A stretch of 39,031 nt of DNA from CAZART01 sp964487555 (GTDB taxonomy: Bacteria; Bacteroidota; Rhodothermia; Rhodothermales; VXPQ01), in contig CAZART010000045.1 of assembly GCA_964487555.1 (NCBI GenBank), forward strand, positions 1 to 39,031, given 5' to 3'. This document shows, one piece after another, positions 1-8,953 of the stretch. The position numbers and the translations under genes were made by a program. The notes beneath the pieces are model-generated. The model searched no databases, was not told where the DNA came from, and saw only the letters and a list, made by a program, of their open reading frames with translations. The first letter of the stretch is position 1. Every line of letters starts with the position of its first letter.

Positions 1-64
1 ATTTGTTGGAGCGCGGCAAATTTCGGAAGGGATTTAGAAGATTGCTGTGATCAGGTGAGGGGGG

Positions 65-155
65 TGGAGGATGGAGGATGGAGGATCGAGGATCGAGGAT
101 GGAGGATCGAGGATTGAGGATCGAGGGTTGAGGATGGGGGATCGAGGATGGGGGT
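65..155. repeat. Degenerate 7-bp tandem repeat, about 13 units
   Basis: The plus strand reads as successive units of the form T-N-GAGGA, where N is G, C or T (for example TGGAGGA, TCGAGGA, TTGAGGA). About 13 consecutive units keep a strict period of 7 before decaying into G-runs. One strand is purine-rich. It lies 66 bp upstream of the porV-like start codon. Confidence 0.9.
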
Positions 156-210
156 TGGGGAAGCGAAAAGATTGAAGGTACATGATGGACCTAAATTGGC
201 ACACGAAAGA

Positions 211-215
211 GAGGG
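211..215 (+). promoter_or_regulatory. Ribosome binding site that sets the porV start
   Basis: GAGGG sits 5 nt before the ATG at 221. An in-frame ATG at 182 exists but has no such site and would put 13 polar/charged residues before a normal signal peptide, so 221 is preferred. Confidence 0.55.
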
Positions 216-220
216 ATAAG

Positions 221-1390
221 ATGAATCGGAAGAAATTAACAGGGCGTCTCGGGCATGTTTTGCTTGCGTCCTTGCTGTTCGGCGGTATGACGCAGACCGC
301 CGTCGCCCAGATTGGCGGCGCGGCCGTTGTGTTTTTGCAGATCGAGCCCGACAGCCGCTCGGCCGGCATGGGAAATTCCGGCGTCGCATTGGGGGACAAT
401 GCGAATGCCATCTTCTGGAACCCGGCAGGCTTGGCCGCGCAGACCGGTACGGAGGCCTCGCTTACCCATTCGAACTGGCTTCCGGAATTTAATGCCGGAC
501 TGTTCTACGAGTATCTCGTCGCGAAGCATCACGTTGACGGTATCGGGACGTTCGGCGCCCATCTGACCTACCTGTTCCTCGGAGAACATGAGGGCCGCGA
601 CGCGCAGAACAATCCGACCGGAACGTTTCGCTCGTATGATCTGGCTCTCGGCGCGTCATACGGTACGGATCTCACCAAAAACTTCGCGATCGGTACCGGC
701 GCACGGTTGATCTACTCGAACCTGGCGCCCGGCCAGGTGGTCGGTGCGCAGGAGACGCGGGCGGGTGTGGCCGTCGGATTCGACCTCGCGGGCCTCTATA
801 GAGTGCCGAGCTTCAGCCTGGGCAATGTGGACGTGGGCCTTAACCTCGGCTTCAACCTCGCGAATATGGGTCCGAAAATTCAATATTCGGACCAGGGTCA
901 GTCGGATCCGATACCGACGAACCTGCGATTCGGCTATGCGCTGAATTTCGACTTCGACGAGTACAACAGCCTGACGTTGGCTACCGATTTCAACAAGATG
1001 CTCATCCGCGTCGTGCCCGATAGTGTGAACGGCGGAAATACGGCCGATCCATTTTACAAAGCGCTATTCTCGTCGTGGCAATCGATCGAAGTATGCGGAG
1101 CGTCCGTACAGGAATGTGCCGACGACCCGTCGCAGATGGAGAGCATCGGCATCGTTGACCAGCTGACGATCGGAACGGGTCTGGAGTACTGGTATCGTGA
1201 CCTGTTTGCGCTTCGCGCCGGGTACTTCTATGAGAACCCGTACAACGGCAATCGGCAGTTCCTGACCTTCGGCTCGGGTATCCGCTGGAACATCATCGGC
1301 GTCGATTTCTCCTACATCTACGCGCTGGAGGAGAACCATCCCCTTGCGAATACGATGCGGTTCTCACTATTGCTGAACTTCCTCAAGTAG
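221..1390 (+). CDS. porV: PorV/PorQ-family outer-membrane beta-barrel protein (type IX secretion)
   Basis: 389 aa. It starts with a Sec signal peptide (basic MNRKK, hydrophobic LLASLLFGG, cleavage near AVAQ). The mature start has the hallmark stretch of this family: residues DSRSAGMGNSGVALGDNANA followed by IFWNPAG. The rest alternates hydrophobic and polar residues with many Gly and aromatic positions, as in FadL/PorV-like barrels, and ends in a hydrophobic strand. PorV is known to bind and shuttle T9SS cargo at the outer membrane. The next gene encodes a protein with a T9SS C-terminal domain, which fits. PorV and the related PorQ/UPF0164 proteins are hard to separate by eye; length and motifs favour PorV. 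porU, often adjacent in this group, is not visible. Confidence 0.85.
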   Translation: MNRKKLTGRLGHVLLASLLFGGMTQTAVAQIGGAAVVFLQIEPDSRSAGMGNSGVALGDNANAIFWNPAGLAAQTGTEASLTHSNWLPEFNAGLFYEYLVAKHHVDGIGTFGAHLTYLFLGEHEGRDAQNNPTGTFRSYDLALGASYGTDLTKNFAIGTGARLIYSNLAPGQVVGAQETRAGVAVGFDLAGLYRVPSFSLGNVDVGLNLGFNLANMGPKIQYSDQGQSDPIPTNLRFGYALNFDFDEYNSLTLATDFNKMLIRVVPDSVNGGNTADPFYKALFSSWQSIEVCGASVQECADDPSQMESIGIVDQLTIGTGLEYWYRDLFALRAGYFYENPYNGNRQFLTFGSGIRWNIIGVDFSYIYALEENHPLANTMRFSLLLNFLK

Positions 1391-1455
1391 AAGGTTTCGC
1401 TTTTCCCTCTTCACGTCTGCCTTTTTCGACAGGGCCGCACACCGCGAACAAACGC

Positions 1456-4400
1456 ATGGGCATTGACCGGAGGCGTTCGCTCCGATCCGCACTGCTTTTC
1501 GTCGTGTGCGGTTTCGTTGTCACGTTCTCGTTTTCGCCGCCCGCGGTGGCACAGAGGGTGGACGTCGCTCGGGACGTTCTTGCAATGCGATCTGCCGTTC
1601 GTTCGTCAGCCCCGGCGGCTGATGGTCGACGACCGGCTGTCGGCCCCTATGACGTGGTGGCCTTACGCGTCGAGTTCCAGCCCGATACGACGCGATTTAC
1701 GACGGGCGACGGCACGTTCGGCGGATCACTGTACGAGGGGCTTGAGCCTTCGATCGATCCGCTACCGCACGACGCCGCGTACTTTCAGGCGCATCTTGAT
1801 TTCTTGAGCGACTACGTGAAGCGGGTCTCTGATGGGATCTCCGAGGTGCACGGCCATCTCGTTCCCGAGGTCGTGCGTCTCCCGAGGCAGATGGGCGACT
1901 ATGCACCAACCGGACCCGATGCGAACTCCAACGACGAGCTGCGTAAGCTCGCCTCCATGGTCGCGGATGCGTGGACGGCCGCCTCACAGCAGTCCTCGTT
2001 CGACATGAGCGGCTTCGATCCCTCGCGCACCGCACTTATTCTTCTGCACGCCGGCGTCGGACGTGATATCGAGCTCATCGGAACGACGCTGGACAAGACG
2101 CCCATGGACCTGCCGTCGCTCTTTTTCGACGAGGGCGCGCTCACGCGGCTGCTCGGCTCGGCTTTACCGTCGTTCAACGGATTTCCGGTGCGTCACTCAC
2201 TGATCATACCAAGGACGGAAACGCGCCGCGCGACCGACTTCATTGCGGACGAGCCCTTTCTGTTGGAGCTCTCGATAAACGGCATGCTGGCGGCCAGCTT
2301 TTTCAACTTTCTCGGCGTGCCGGACCTGTTCGATACGGAGACGGGCGAGAGCGCCATCGGACCGTTCGGGCTGATGGACCCGCAGGGAATCTTTGCGTAC
2401 CGAGGGCTCTTTCCGCCGGAGCCGATGGCGTGGACGAAGTGGTTTCTTGGGTGGACGGATCCTCTGGAGATCGAGGGCTTGGGACCGGAGTCAGTGTCTC
2501 TTCGGGCGGCGTCGGTATTCGGGTCTTCCGAGTCGGCGCGTGCGTCGATATCGTCAGCCGAGTATTTCCTGGTGGAAAATCGGCACCGCGATCCGGAGAA
2601 CGACGGGCTGACGCTCCGCGTGTGGAAGGATGGAACGATCGTTGAGCAGCACGTGGAAAACGGTGATCCCGAATTCAACAACGAGGTCGTCGATGGATTC
2701 ATCGGCGGCGTCGTCGTCGGGGTCGACAATTATGACTGGGCGCTGCCCGGCGGAGTGGATGAAGACGACAATGAGCTGAACGGCGGCCTTCTCGTCTGGC
2801 ACGTGGACGAGCGGCGGCTCCGGGACGGCTTTGCGACGAACACCGTAAACGTCGGTACCGGTTCCCGCGCGATCGACCTCGAGGAGGCCGATGGCGCGCA
2901 GGATATCGGCTTTCCTTCGGGTGGAATTTTTGGGCCGCAGGCCGAGCTGGGATCACCTTTCGACTTCTACTACGAAGGAAATCCCGTCTCGGTATTGTTA
3001 GGGGGCGGCCGCGAGGTACGGCTCTATGAAAATCGATTCGGACCGGACACGTATCCGAGTTCGGAGACGAATGCCGGCGGGCCGAGCTTTATCGTCCTGG
3101 AGGATTTTTCCGCGCCGGCCGCCGTCATGAGCTTTGTCTACCGGCAGGAGGTGCAGGCGGGCATCGAGCCGGATCCGTGGCCTTTCGTCGACCGGCTAAA
3201 CGCGACATTCGGCGTCGGATCTTTTGTCTCCACGGCCGGCGAGTCGGTTCTATTCTACTCGGCCGATGCGGACAGTTTTGCGACGTTTCTGGGAGGGCGG
3301 TCGTCTTCACTGACGCAGCCGGCGACAGGCTCGGAGGTCGCTTCACTGGAACGTGAAGACGGCCGATTCCGGATCGTGACCACTGATTTCTCCGGCACGG
3401 AACCGGTAGCCGGTACTTCGTTCGATCTGCCTGAAGAAGTGTCGGAAATGGTACCGGTGTCTCCGATCGTGCGGACGCATTTCGAGCGCATACGGATGTA
3501 CCATCTTCTGCTCCGGGGCGACGGGACCACGTCGGTGGTCAGCGCTTCGTCCTCGGGTGTCACCGTGTCGACCGCGCCGGCTCCGCGCGAAGCGGTTGCT
3601 CTGGCCGCGATATGGACGAATCTCGGTTCGCAGATCGTCGTCGTCGGGCGGCAGGGCACCTCTTCGGCTGACGGTGAGTGGACCTACACAATTCCTGCGG
3701 ACGCGCACGTCGGTCAGGCCGCCTTCGGCCGAGACGGCGGTGGATTGATCGGTGCCGTGCCGATTACGAGCACCGGAGAGCTTCTGCTGCTGGGCTCCGA
3801 CGGCGCCGTAGTTACCGTCGACGTGCAGGGACAAGCGGAACGGCTCGGGGCGGCGGCGACGGATTCGCTGGCGGCCTATCCCGTTCTGGCGGATTTCGAT
3901 GGGGATGGACGCCTCGACGTGCTTAGCGCCTACGGTTCAATGCTGCTCGCGTTTACGCAGTCCGGTGCCGTAGTAGCCCATTTTCCCGTGCGCCTGCCGG
4001 GCCGCGTCGCCGCGCAGCCGCTGGTCGCGCATTTCGGCGAGTCGCTCGGCATTCTCGCCGCCTCAGCGAACGGATCTCTTTATGCCTATGACGTGACGAG
4101 GCGACAAAGCCTGATCGATGGATTTCCGTTGGAGATCGGCAATGCCGGATTTGCGACGCCGGCATTAATCGATGACGAGACGGTGATGACCATATCCGAA
4201 GACGATGAGATCAAACGCTGGCGGATCAGTGGGATTTCCTCGGTCTCGTGGGGTCGGCTCTACGGCGACGGCGACAACAGCAGCTTTGTCGTTCTGGCGT
4301 CGGAAGATCCGTCCGGTGCGGGCTCGTCCGAGCCGCTGATCGACAATGCGGAGACCTACAACTGGCCAAATCCGATCCGCGAAGGCTCTACGCACCTGAG

Positions 4401-4623
4401 GGTGGCTACAAGCCGGGACGCCCGCGTGAACGTCCGTATCGTCGATGCCGCCGGGCACCTCGCCGAAGATATCGACGTGGGGGAGGTACGAGCCGGCATT
4501 CCCAAGGAAGCCATCTGGCATACCGGTGCGGCCCAGAGCGGTCTTTACTTCGCCCGGTTCACCGCTGAAACGACCGACGGCGATTCGGCGACCACGTTAG
4601 TGAAGATGGTGGTGATACGATGA
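1456..4623 (+). CDS. T9SS-sorted M6-like protein with degenerate zinc site and FG-GAP-like repeats
   Basis: 1055 aa, secreted. Signal peptide at residues 1-32 (cleavage near AVAQ). Residues about 190-600 resemble M6 (immune inhibitor A-like) metalloproteases: a LGVPDLFD segment (286-293), GPFGLMDPQG, and AWTKWFLGW matching the family's 'AW.K..lGW'. The HExxH that should precede LGVPDLFD is ASFFN (280-284), so this is probably a pseudoprotease. GLLVWHVDE (about 443-451) also matches the M6 region. Residues about 800-990 hold beta-propeller/FG-GAP-like strands with ADFDGDGRLDV, a calcium-binding-like loop. The last 85 or so residues, from YNWPNPIREG to LVKMVVIR, are a type A T9SS sorting domain. 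The gene overlaps the next by ATGA. Function is unknown; a surface binding or scaffold role is inferred. Confidence 0.8.
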   Translation: MGIDRRRSLRSALLFVVCGFVVTFSFSPPAVAQRVDVARDVLAMRSAVRSSAPAADGRRPAVGPYDVVALRVEFQPDTTRFTTGDGTFGGSLYEGLEPSIDPLPHDAAYFQAHLDFLSDYVKRVSDGISEVHGHLVPEVVRLPRQMGDYAPTGPDANSNDELRKLASMVADAWTAASQQSSFDMSGFDPSRTALILLHAGVGRDIELIGTTLDKTPMDLPSLFFDEGALTRLLGSALPSFNGFPVRHSLIIPRTETRRATDFIADEPFLLELSINGMLAASFFNFLGVPDLFDTETGESAIGPFGLMDPQGIFAYRGLFPPEPMAWTKWFLGWTDPLEIEGLGPESVSLRAASVFGSSESARASISSAEYFLVENRHRDPENDGLTLRVWKDGTIVEQHVENGDPEFNNEVVDGFIGGVVVGVDNYDWALPGGVDEDDNELNGGLLVWHVDERRLRDGFATNTVNVGTGSRAIDLEEADGAQDIGFPSGGIFGPQAELGSPFDFYYEGNPVSVLLGGGREVRLYENRFGPDTYPSSETNAGGPSFIVLEDFSAPAAVMSFVYRQEVQAGIEPDPWPFVDRLNATFGVGSFVSTAGESVLFYSADADSFATFLGGRSSSLTQPATGSEVASLEREDGRFRIVTTDFSGTEPVAGTSFDLPEEVSEMVPVSPIVRTHFERIRMYHLLLRGDGTTSVVSASSSGVTVSTAPAPREAVALAAIWTNLGSQIVVVGRQGTSSADGEWTYTIPADAHVGQAAFGRDGGGLIGAVPITSTGELLLLGSDGAVVTVDVQGQAERLGAAATDSLAAYPVLADFDGDGRLDVLSAYGSMLLAFTQSGAVVAHFPVRLPGRVAAQPLVAHFGESLGILAASANGSLYAYDVTRRQSLIDGFPLEIGNAGFATPALIDDETVMTISEDDEIKRWRISGISSVSWGRLYGDGDNSSFVVLASEDPSGAGSSEPLIDNAETYNWPNPIREGSTHLRVATSRDARVNVRIVDAAGHLAEDIDVGEVRAGIPKEAIWHTGAAQSGLYFARFTAETTDGDSATTLVKMVVIR

Positions 4624-7600
4624 TAAATCTTGCCTATCCGCATGGCTCCCGGCCGGACGTTCAACATTCGACGTTCGTCTATCGTCGTAGGTGGTGCGGC
4701 GTAGGGCCCTGCGAACAAAGAACCACGAGCGAGGAACGCAGAACGTGGCGTTGGTGGCCGCTCATCGCACTGGCGGCGATGGGATTGCTAGCACTGATTC
4801 AACCGTCGGCGGCCCAGACGTCGCCGGATCTTTACGACTACACGCGACCGACGCTAAAGTGGTACACGATCGAGACGGAGCACTTCGACATTCTTTTCCA
4901 CCACGATTCCACCGGACGGGGGAGCAGCCGCACGGCGCAGACGGTGGCTCGAATTGCGGAAGAGGTGTACGAGCCCATTACGTCCCTCTATCAGTACAGG
5001 CCGGAGAAAGTCTCCATCATCCTGAAGGATTTCGAGGACTACTCCAACGGTGCCGCCTATTTCTTTGACAACAAGATTGAAATCTGGGCGCCTTCGCTCG
5101 ACTCGCCGCTGCGCGGCGATCACAACTGGCTGCGTAACGTGATCACGCACGAGTTCACACACATGGTGCAGGTTCAAACTACCATGAAGGCGAACCGGCA
5201 GCTGCCGTTTTTCTATCTGCAGGTGCTCGACTACGAAGACGTGAAGCGGCCCGACGTACTTTACGGCTATCCCGACGTCATCGTGACGTACCCGATTCCC
5301 GTTCTGAACAATCCGGCATGGCTTGCCGAAGGCACGGCTCAGTACCAGCGTACGTTTTTGAATTACGACCGCTGGGACACGCATCGAGATATGCTCCTGC
5401 GAACGCGCGTGCTGGCCGGGAAGGAAATGTCGCTCGACGAGATGGGCGGATTCTACTCGCATTCAAGCCTCCTGCGCGAAGGCGTGTACAACCACGGTTT
5501 CGCCTTCACGCATTATCTCGCCAACACGTACGGGGAGGACGTGCTGCGGAGGATCTCCGCCGAGCTCTCCAGGTGGTCGAACTGGAACGTACAGCGTGCC
5601 CTCCGCGATGCAACGGGCGTTTCCGGCTCGCAGATCTACGAGGACTGGATGGGGATTCTGCGAAGCGAGTATCGGGTGCGTACGGCAGACATTCGCGCCC
5701 ATCAGGTAGGGGGTGATCTTCTCGCGGAGGACGGCTTCAGCAATTTCTATCCGAAGTTTTCACCCGACGGCCGAAAGGTGGCCTATATCTCGAATCGAGG
5801 CGAACATTTCAATCTCATGAGCCTCTACGTCGTCGACGTCGAAACCGGTGAAGAGACGGCGTTCGCGCTCGAGGGCCTGAGCGGGGCACCGACGACGTAT
5901 ACCTGCGCGCTCGGCTACGAGCACAAGGTGAAATCGGGGATCGGAAGTGCGGTGAGCTGGCATCCGAACGGAAAGCACGTCGCCTATGCACGCACCAAGG
6001 ACACGCCCGAGGGCTATCGGTATTCCGACCTGTACGTGCTGGATCTTGCTACGAAACAGTCGGAACGGCTGACCCGGAATGCGCGGGCGTTTGCACCGGT
6101 CTATTCGCCGGACGGTACCGAGCTAGCTTTCGTAGGACACGACGACGGCACCACGAATCTGTTCGTTCTCGACGTCGAGACGAAGAATGTCCGTGCGCTG
6201 ACGCGCAACGATGACGGCACCCAGGTATCCGATCCGGCCTGGCACCCGGGGGGCGCGTGGATTTACTATGCCTACTCTACGGCGGCCGGCCGTGACATCT
6301 ACCGTGCTGCGGTCACAGGAGAGTCACCGCCTGAAACCGTCGTTGCAACCGAAGCCGACGAACGCTCGCCGGCATTCGATCGTTCAGGTGAAGGGCTCTA
6401 TTATTCGTCCGACGCATCCGGCATTTTCAATCTATACCGCACGGCGATTGCCGCGAACCGTGAGGCTGAGCTCGTCACCAACGTGGTCGGTGGCGCCTTT
6501 CAGCCGGACCTAGCGCCGGATGGATCGCTCGTCTTCTCACGGTACGAGTGGGACGGATACAAGATCGCCCTCCTGAAGCAGCCGGCCGGCCTTGACGACG
6601 TGCCGGCCTACGAGCCGCCGCCCATCACGCAGAAGGAGGTGACGCCGAAACTGGCTTCCGAAGAGTGGGGCCACCTCACGGCGTTCGATGATACCGATTT
6701 GCGGCCGATGCCGGGCACCGTCGTGACGGACGTAGGGACGATGGAACGTTTTCCGGTTCTCGGACAGGGAGTGGACGACGGGGAGCAGGGGAGGGACAGT
6801 CTCGCAGTGCGGCCGTACGGCACTTCCTTTACGTCGTTCAGCTTTTATCCCGTTCTACGTTTCGACAACTACTCATCGCGACGTCAGAGCAGCGCGCAGC
6901 GGCGCCTGCCTCCCAGGACGTACGGCGAGACGCTCGCCCGGAACACAAAGGTGGGCATGTATATGTCCTCGCGCGAGATACTCGAAGAGATGACGCTGCT
7001 GGGCGGGATGCTCATCGGTCCCGCGTCGCGTTCGGCCGAGACGGCGGGCGACTACGTATCACCGTCCAACCTCCTCAAACTGGAACGGGATGCGTTTCTG
7101 CTGGTCGATTACCGGCGTGGATTCGGCATCCTTCCGAAGCGATGGTCGCCGCAGATCTCACTTGAGTTCTACAACATTCGCCGAAACGTCGAAAACGGTC
7201 TTTCGATCGAGGAATTTCCGTGCACCGCGTGCTTCCCGGATACGACGCTCGTGGACCTGGCCTATAGCCTGTGGGAGGCCGACATATATGCGCGCAGCAA
7301 GTTCAACGAAAATCTGCTGGCCGAAGTGGGCTATCGTTACAGCCCGTACCGGGTCATCTCCGACCGGTTTTTCTCGAAAGAGGCGGACCAATTCGTGCCC
7401 GAAACGGCGTCGCGGTACTTTATCGGTCGCGCGTTTACGGCGGGGCTTTACTTTGAGTTGGAGCATCCGCACAAGCACAGCAACGTGCTGCCGGAACGGA
7501 TCAAGGCCGAGCTTCGATACGAGCACGAGGTCGGACGCCTGCTCGACAGTTTTGACGTAGAGGACGGGGCGCTTGTGCCGTCGTATGAGGAGGACGGAAA

Positions 7601-8150
7601 CGACCGTCTCACCCTCGATGCCCAGGTCGGAATGCGCTTGCCCGGGCTCCCGGCGCACGCGGCGCACGGAATCGGAATGCGCTTTCGCGGGAGCACGATC
7701 CTCGGCGGGGAAGTCGATGACTTCTACAACGATTACGTCGGCGGATTTATCGGCGCTCGCGGGTATCCGTTCTATGCGCTGGGCGGGAACGAGACGCTCT
7801 GGTTCCAGGCATCCTATCAGTTCCCCATCGTACCGGACATGTCTAAGCAGGTGCTCTTCGCCTACTTTGATAAGCTGTACGGGCGTGTTTATGCGGATGC
7901 GGCCATGGCCTGGAGCGGCGCATGGCCCGGGTTCGACGCATTGAGGCGAGACATCGGCGCCGAGCTTCGACTTGGGCTCGGATCGTTTTACCTCCTGCCG
8001 ACCGCCCTTTTCCTGAGCGGAACGTATGGTCTGGATGCGTTCGAATTTGAGCTGGACGAGGGCTTCGTAACCCCCGACGGCGCGACGAGCGTTCGCTACG
8101 GCAACGAACTTCTATGGCACTTCGGGATACTTTTTAACTTCGATCTGTAA
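4620..8150 (+). CDS. Outer-membrane protein: gluzincin-like metallopeptidase domain, TolB-type propeller, beta-barrel
   Basis: 1176 aa. The only useful in-frame ATG overlaps the previous stop (ATGA), giving an unusually long, basic 45-50 residue stretch before the hydrophobic signal core (LIALAAMGLLALI, cleavage near SAAQ). Residues 75-340: peptidase MA-like domain with HEFTH (177-181) and WLAEG, whose Glu237 is the expected third zinc ligand, so this site looks intact. Residues about 365-660: PD40/TolB-like propeller repeats (FSPDGRKVAYIS, YSPDGTELAF, WHPGGAWIYYA). Residues about 700-1176: Gly/aromatic beta strands resembling a BamA-like or bacterial surface antigen barrel, ending in a hydrophobic-aromatic strand (LLWHFGILFNFDL). 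Similar large proteins occur in related phyla and are often misnamed Tol components. Substrate unknown. Confidence 0.8.
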   Translation: MINLAYPHGSRPDVQHSTFVYRRRWCGVGPCEQRTTSEERRTWRWWPLIALAAMGLLALIQPSAAQTSPDLYDYTRPTLKWYTIETEHFDILFHHDSTGRGSSRTAQTVARIAEEVYEPITSLYQYRPEKVSIILKDFEDYSNGAAYFFDNKIEIWAPSLDSPLRGDHNWLRNVITHEFTHMVQVQTTMKANRQLPFFYLQVLDYEDVKRPDVLYGYPDVIVTYPIPVLNNPAWLAEGTAQYQRTFLNYDRWDTHRDMLLRTRVLAGKEMSLDEMGGFYSHSSLLREGVYNHGFAFTHYLANTYGEDVLRRISAELSRWSNWNVQRALRDATGVSGSQIYEDWMGILRSEYRVRTADIRAHQVGGDLLAEDGFSNFYPKFSPDGRKVAYISNRGEHFNLMSLYVVDVETGEETAFALEGLSGAPTTYTCALGYEHKVKSGIGSAVSWHPNGKHVAYARTKDTPEGYRYSDLYVLDLATKQSERLTRNARAFAPVYSPDGTELAFVGHDDGTTNLFVLDVETKNVRALTRNDDGTQVSDPAWHPGGAWIYYAYSTAAGRDIYRAAVTGESPPETVVATEADERSPAFDRSGEGLYYSSDASGIFNLYRTAIAANREAELVTNVVGGAFQPDLAPDGSLVFSRYEWDGYKIALLKQPAGLDDVPAYEPPPITQKEVTPKLASEEWGHLTAFDDTDLRPMPGTVVTDVGTMERFPVLGQGVDDGEQGRDSLAVRPYGTSFTSFSFYPVLRFDNYSSRRQSSAQRRLPPRTYGETLARNTKVGMYMSSREILEEMTLLGGMLIGPASRSAETAGDYVSPSNLLKLERDAFLLVDYRRGFGILPKRWSPQISLEFYNIRRNVENGLSIEEFPCTACFPDTTLVDLAYSLWEADIYARSKFNENLLAEVGYRYSPYRVISDRFFSKEADQFVPETASRYFIGRAFTAGLYFELEHPHKHSNVLPERIKAELRYEHEVGRLLDSFDVEDGALVPSYEEDGNDRLTLDAQVGMRLPGLPAHAAHGIGMRFRGSTILGGEVDDFYNDYVGGFIGARGYPFYALGGNETLWFQASYQFPIVPDMSKQVLFAYFDKLYGRVYADAAMAWSGAWPGFDALRRDIGAELRLGLGSFYLLPTALFLSGTYGLDAFEFELDEGFVTPDGATSVRYGNELLWHFGILFNFDL

Positions 8151-8238
8151 TGGGCGGGGAATGCGGGGCGTGCGTGCTTCGGCTTTTCCGCTTCAACACC
8201 TCGTAGATCTGACGAACCGGCTGCGGTTGGCTTTAGAT

Positions 8239-8931
8239 ATGAACTATACACTGGTCTACTTTCTGGCCTTTTTGATGCTGGCGGTCGGCGTGGGCTTCAT
8301 CGTCTTCGTGTATCGGAATACCGGACGGATCTTCCCGCCGGACGTTGCCGAACGACTTGGGGTACTGATGTCGATGGTACTCGTGGCGGCTGCGGGACTG
8401 CTGCTCTTCGTGACGCTGCGCGTCGAATCCGGAGACACCTTCGTGCGTCCGAGCGGTCCGCACCTCACAGACGCCGAACTCAATGCACCGGCGCCGAACT
8501 TCTCGTTCAGGCTGGTCGACAGCGAAGGCACCAAGCAGCTGGAAGACTATCGCGGCGACGTCGTGGTGATCAATTTCTGGGCCACGTGGTGCGCACCGTG
8601 CCTGCAAGAGCTGCCCGACCTGAATGAGCTCCAGACGACCTATGCCGACGCGGGGCTGACCGTGCTGACGATCTCGGACGAAGCGCGGGAAGTCCTCGTC
8701 GATTTCGAGGAGCGGCTCCCGCTCGAAACCGTCGCTGGATTCATCGAGGATCGAGACGATGTGCCGGATCCATATCGGCGAACGCTGGAAGTCCGTCCTA
8801 CGACGTACGTAATCGATCGTGAGGGCGTCATTCGCGACTTCGTGCTTGGCGCGCGGGATTATGAGGCGTTCGAACGCATGATCGCGCCCTATCTCGCAGG
8901 CGAACTTGCCCTTTCGTCGCCCACGTTCTGA
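8239..8931 (+). CDS. Membrane-anchored TlpA/ResA-like thioredoxin
   Basis: 230 aa from the ATG at 8239. An upstream in-frame ATG at 8161 would add 26 residues with no clear role, so I prefer 8239, where the protein begins directly with a membrane helix. Two hydrophobic helices (residues about 3-25 and 42-60) are followed by a periplasmic AhpC/TSA-thioredoxin domain: APNFSFRLVDSEG, then VVVINFWATWCAPC with the redox pair Cys118/Cys121, and the cis-Pro region RPTTYVID. Proteins of this type reduce disulfides in cytochrome c maturation or other envelope proteins. The second helix is uncommon among TlpA proteins. No cytochrome c assembly genes are nearby, so the partner is unknown. It follows the barrel gene closely and is probably cotranscribed. 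Confidence 0.85.
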   Translation: MNYTLVYFLAFLMLAVGVGFIVFVYRNTGRIFPPDVAERLGVLMSMVLVAAAGLLLFVTLRVESGDTFVRPSGPHLTDAELNAPAPNFSFRLVDSEGTKQLEDYRGDVVVINFWATWCAPCLQELPDLNELQTTYADAGLTVLTISDEAREVLVDFEERLPLETVAGFIEDRDDVPDPYRRTLEVRPTTYVIDREGVIRDFVLGARDYEAFERMIAPYLAGELALSSPTF

Positions 8932-8953
8932 GGCCGTCCGACACCATCACTGA

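Larger units (their letters stand above)
1..220. other. Upstream region with no supported gene
   Basis: I see no convincing coding region here. A short open tail on the plus strand stops at 48-50 and another at 35-37; either could be the end of a gene lying outside the window, but neither is long enough to identify. The rest is dominated by a degenerate heptanucleotide repeat (65-155), which creates spurious Ser/Pro/Leu-rich reading frames on the minus strand. Confidence 0.5.

Noticed and set aside
65..155. Ser/Pro/Leu-rich minus-strand proteins over the heptad array
   Set aside because: Period 7 makes all three frames open with similar composition; the composition comes from the DNA repeat and there is no sign of coding.
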